Below are positions 33,924-35,794 of a DNA stretch of 35,794 nt, one piece after another; within the stretch, counting starts at the first letter, position 1, and every line of letters starts with the position of its first letter. Both the position numbers and the translations under genes were made by a program. The notes under the pieces are model-generated. The model made no database searches. It was not told the DNA's origin and saw only the letters and a list, made by a program, of their open reading frames with translations. The stretch lies in NCBI GenBank assembly GCA_045592585.1, contig JAZNVB010000080.1:1-35794 (forward strand), written 5' to 3'. This stretch comes from SIG440 sp045592585 (GTDB lineage: Bacteria; Bacillota; Clostridia; Monoglobales; Monoglobaceae).

Positions 33924-35681
33924 ATGGCATTTGACGGATTTGTTACCCACGGCATTGTTGAAGAATTAAAAAACATACTGCAAGGCGGCAAAATTGACAA
34001 GATTTATCAGCCCGAGAAAGACGAGCTTACTGTATCGGTACGCACCACCGACGGAACCTTTAGGCTGCTTCTTTCGGCTGCAACCGCAAACCCTCGTCTG
34101 CATCTGTCTGAAGCACCACGGCAAAACCCCATAAATGCACCGCTTTTTTGTATGATATTGCGCAAGCACTTGTCGGGCGGAAAGATTGTTGCCATAAATC
34201 AGCAGGGCTTTGACCGTATCGTTAAATTTGATATTGAGTGCTATACCGAAATGGGTGACTTGACCCAAAAAAGCTTGATTATAGAGATTATGGGCAGACA
34301 CAGCAATATTATTCTTATACAGAATGACAACAAGATTATTGACAGTATCAAGCATATTGATTTTACAACAAGCGGAGTACGTCAGGTTCTGCCGGGGTTA
34401 TTTTACGAATTGCCTCCGGCGCAGGATAAATGCAATCCTCAGGAAATTTCGGTTGATGGTTTAGGTGATAAAATCAGCTCTCTTGCAAATGATGTTCTGA
34501 TGGACAAATTTCTTGTTGCTGAATTCACCGGTATGAGTCCCTTGCTTGCAAGGGAAATTGTATACAGATATTCAGGAGATACAAAGACATTATCAGATAA
34601 TATTGACCCCCAAAAATTTGCCCGCCATACCGCAGACTTAATCTCATCTGTCATATCCGGCAATGAACGTCCCTGTGTAATTAAGGACGAAACAGAAAAG
34701 CCTCTTGCCTTTTCATGCGTGGAGCTTACCCAGTACCACGGTGTTGGAAAGATTATTCCCTGCGAATTTCTAAGTTATGCTGTTGAAGAATTTTTTTCGG
34801 CTCGTGATATGCACGACCGTTTAGCACAAAAGTCTGCAGGCACAATAAAAACAATCACAAACAACATTGACCGTTGTGAAAAGAAAATTGCAATCCACCG
34901 CGAAACCTTGGAAAAATCAAAAAATCGTGAAAAGTATAAAATCTATGGTGATTTGCTTACCGCAAATCTTTATCGCATCGAGAATGGAATGTCAACAATA
35001 ACAGTTCAGAACTATTACTCAGAAAACATGGATGATGTGACGATTGCCCTTAAGCCTGAGCTTTCACCATCAAGAAATGCACAACGATACTACAAACTGT
35101 ATACCAAGGCAAAAACCGCCGAAGAACACTCTACCCAACAATTAAGCAGTGCCGAAGAAGAGCTCAGATATCTTGAAACAGTTCTTGATGCAGTTACCCG
35201 TGCCACAAGCTATGCAGACATAGCTGAAATCCGTGAAGAGCTTGCCGAGCAGGGATATATTTCATCAGGCAATCCCAAAAAGAAAAAAGCTCAACAAAAA
35301 TCCAAGCCTATTGAGTTCACATCCTCGGATGGGTACACCATTTTAGTAGGCAGAAACAATAAACAAAATGACGAGCTGACCATCCGAACAGCTTACTCCA
35401 CCGATATGTGGCTGCATACCAAGGTTATACCGGGTTCTCATGTTATAATCCGAACAAACGGCACAGGTGAAGTTCCTGATAATACTCTGGTTGAAGCCGC
35501 TACCATTGCGGCATATTACAGCAAGGCTCAAAAATCCAAAGGTGTTGGTGTTGATTATACTCTGATAAAAAACATCCGAAAGCCAAACGGTTCAAAGCCC
35601 GGCTTTGTAATTTACGAAACAAACTACACGGTGTATGTAGACCCCAACGAGCAGCTTGTTGAAAGATTAAAGAAACAATAA
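33924..35681 (+). CDS. rqcH: RqcH, ribosome quality-control NFACT protein
   Basis: Binds split 50S subunits with stalled nascent chains and adds alanine tails for degradation. It also belongs to the FbpA fibronectin-binding annotation group. It has 585 residues: NFACT-N (1-about 220), HhH and coiled-coil middle (about 220-430), and the NFACT-R domain (TDMWLHTKVIPGSHVIIR near 520). The chosen ATG, after AGGGGA, puts the essential DR motif at Asp97-Arg98, the same numbers as in B. subtilis; an in-frame ATG 25 codons earlier overlaps the promoter and is rejected. ATANPRLHLSE is another family signature. Confidence 0.94.
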   Translation: MAFDGFVTHGIVEELKNILQGGKIDKIYQPEKDELTVSVRTTDGTFRLLLSAATANPRLHLSEAPRQNPINAPLFCMILRKHLSGGKIVAINQQGFDRIVKFDIECYTEMGDLTQKSLIIEIMGRHSNIILIQNDNKIIDSIKHIDFTTSGVRQVLPGLFYELPPAQDKCNPQEISVDGLGDKISSLANDVLMDKFLVAEFTGMSPLLAREIVYRYSGDTKTLSDNIDPQKFARHTADLISSVISGNERPCVIKDETEKPLAFSCVELTQYHGVGKIIPCEFLSYAVEEFFSARDMHDRLAQKSAGTIKTITNNIDRCEKKIAIHRETLEKSKNREKYKIYGDLLTANLYRIENGMSTITVQNYYSENMDDVTIALKPELSPSRNAQRYYKLYTKAKTAEEHSTQQLSSAEEELRYLETVLDAVTRATSYADIAEIREELAEQGYISSGNPKKKKAQQKSKPIEFTSSDGYTILVGRNNKQNDELTIRTAYSTDMWLHTKVIPGSHVIIRTNGTGEVPDNTLVEAATIAAYYSKAQKSKGVGVDYTLIKNIRKPNGSKPGFVIYETNYTVYVDPNEQLVERLKKQ

Positions 35682-35683
35682 AC

Positions 35684-35719
35684 AAAAATGGTGAAATGCT
35701 AGTGCATTTCACCATTTTT
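35684..35719 (+). terminator. Strong intrinsic terminator after rqcH
   Basis: A perfect 16-bp stem (35684-35699 with 35704-35719) and a TAGT loop, starting 3 bases after the rqcH stop, flanked by A and T runs, so it can act in both directions. Confidence 0.92.
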
Positions 35720-35723
35720 ATCT

Positions 35724-35761
35724 TATAGGAAATTACTACTTTTAAGTTGTAATTTCCTATA
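35724..35761. repeat. Second inverted repeat downstream of rqcH
   Basis: Arms of 13 bp (35724-35736 with 35749-35761), then one mismatch, then an inner ACTT/AAGT. It is AT-rich with no T run, so it differs from a terminator. The last 33 bases of the window show no feature. Confidence 0.65.
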
Positions 35762-35794
35762 TTACAAACAAAGTGTACCTTAATCCCCTCAAGA

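Overview
The window looks like chromosome of a low-to-moderate GC member of the Clostridia (Bacillota), probably a gut-type Oscillospirales or Eubacteriales relative. The reasons are the block yicC-remA-gmk-rpoZ-priA-def-fmt-rsmB-rlmN-stp-prkC-rsgA-rpe-thiN, a SpoIVFB-type sporulation protease, the paired radical-SAM/DUF2344 genes next to rplU-rpmA-obg, a short HisG with HisZ, RemA and RqcH, and purine-rich ribosome binding sites. I see no phage, transposase, CRISPR array, rRNA or tRNA.

Layout. Positions 1-6132 hold a histidine operon on the minus strand: a TrpR-family regulator, then hisZ-hisG-hisD-hisC-hisB-hisH-hisA, with hisA cut by the window edge. A clear promoter with overlapping inverted repeats precedes it. 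Positions 6154-10056 hold a one-carbon operon: metF, a free-standing MetH reactivation-domain protein, and a MetH core without that domain. Positions 10087-13541 hold rplU-rpmA, obg and an MFS transporter. Positions 13538-16046 hold the DUF2344/radical-SAM pair. Positions 16162-17311, on the plus strand, hold a small SpoIVFA-like membrane protein and a SpoIVFB-like M50 protease. Positions 17308-33752 form one long, tightly packed minus-strand cluster running from yicC down to a large secreted protein. It covers nucleotide metabolism (gmk), transcription (rpoZ, remA), replication restart (priA), N-terminal formyl handling (def, fmt), ribosome modification and assembly (rsmB, rlmN, rsgA), Ser/Thr phosphorylation (prkC, stp), and carbon and thiamine metabolism (rpe, thiN). 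Divergent from yicC is rqcH, followed by a strong terminator.

Most of the window is orthodox core chromosome. The least explained part is 28607-28957, between def and fmt: two tandem, roughly 94% identical 175/176-bp units. Each has three conserved hairpins and an 8-nt complementarity between a hairpin loop and upstream sequence, and most differences between the copies fall in one loop. Other points of interest are an L27 without the usual Firmicutes N-terminal extension together with absence of the prp gene from its normal place, a SpoIVFA-like protein lacking the LytM domain, operator-like repeats in the his promoter, and a secreted protein with duplicated C-terminal domains at the end of a housekeeping operon. 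Where in-frame alternatives existed, start codons were chosen from ribosome binding sites and family N-termini.
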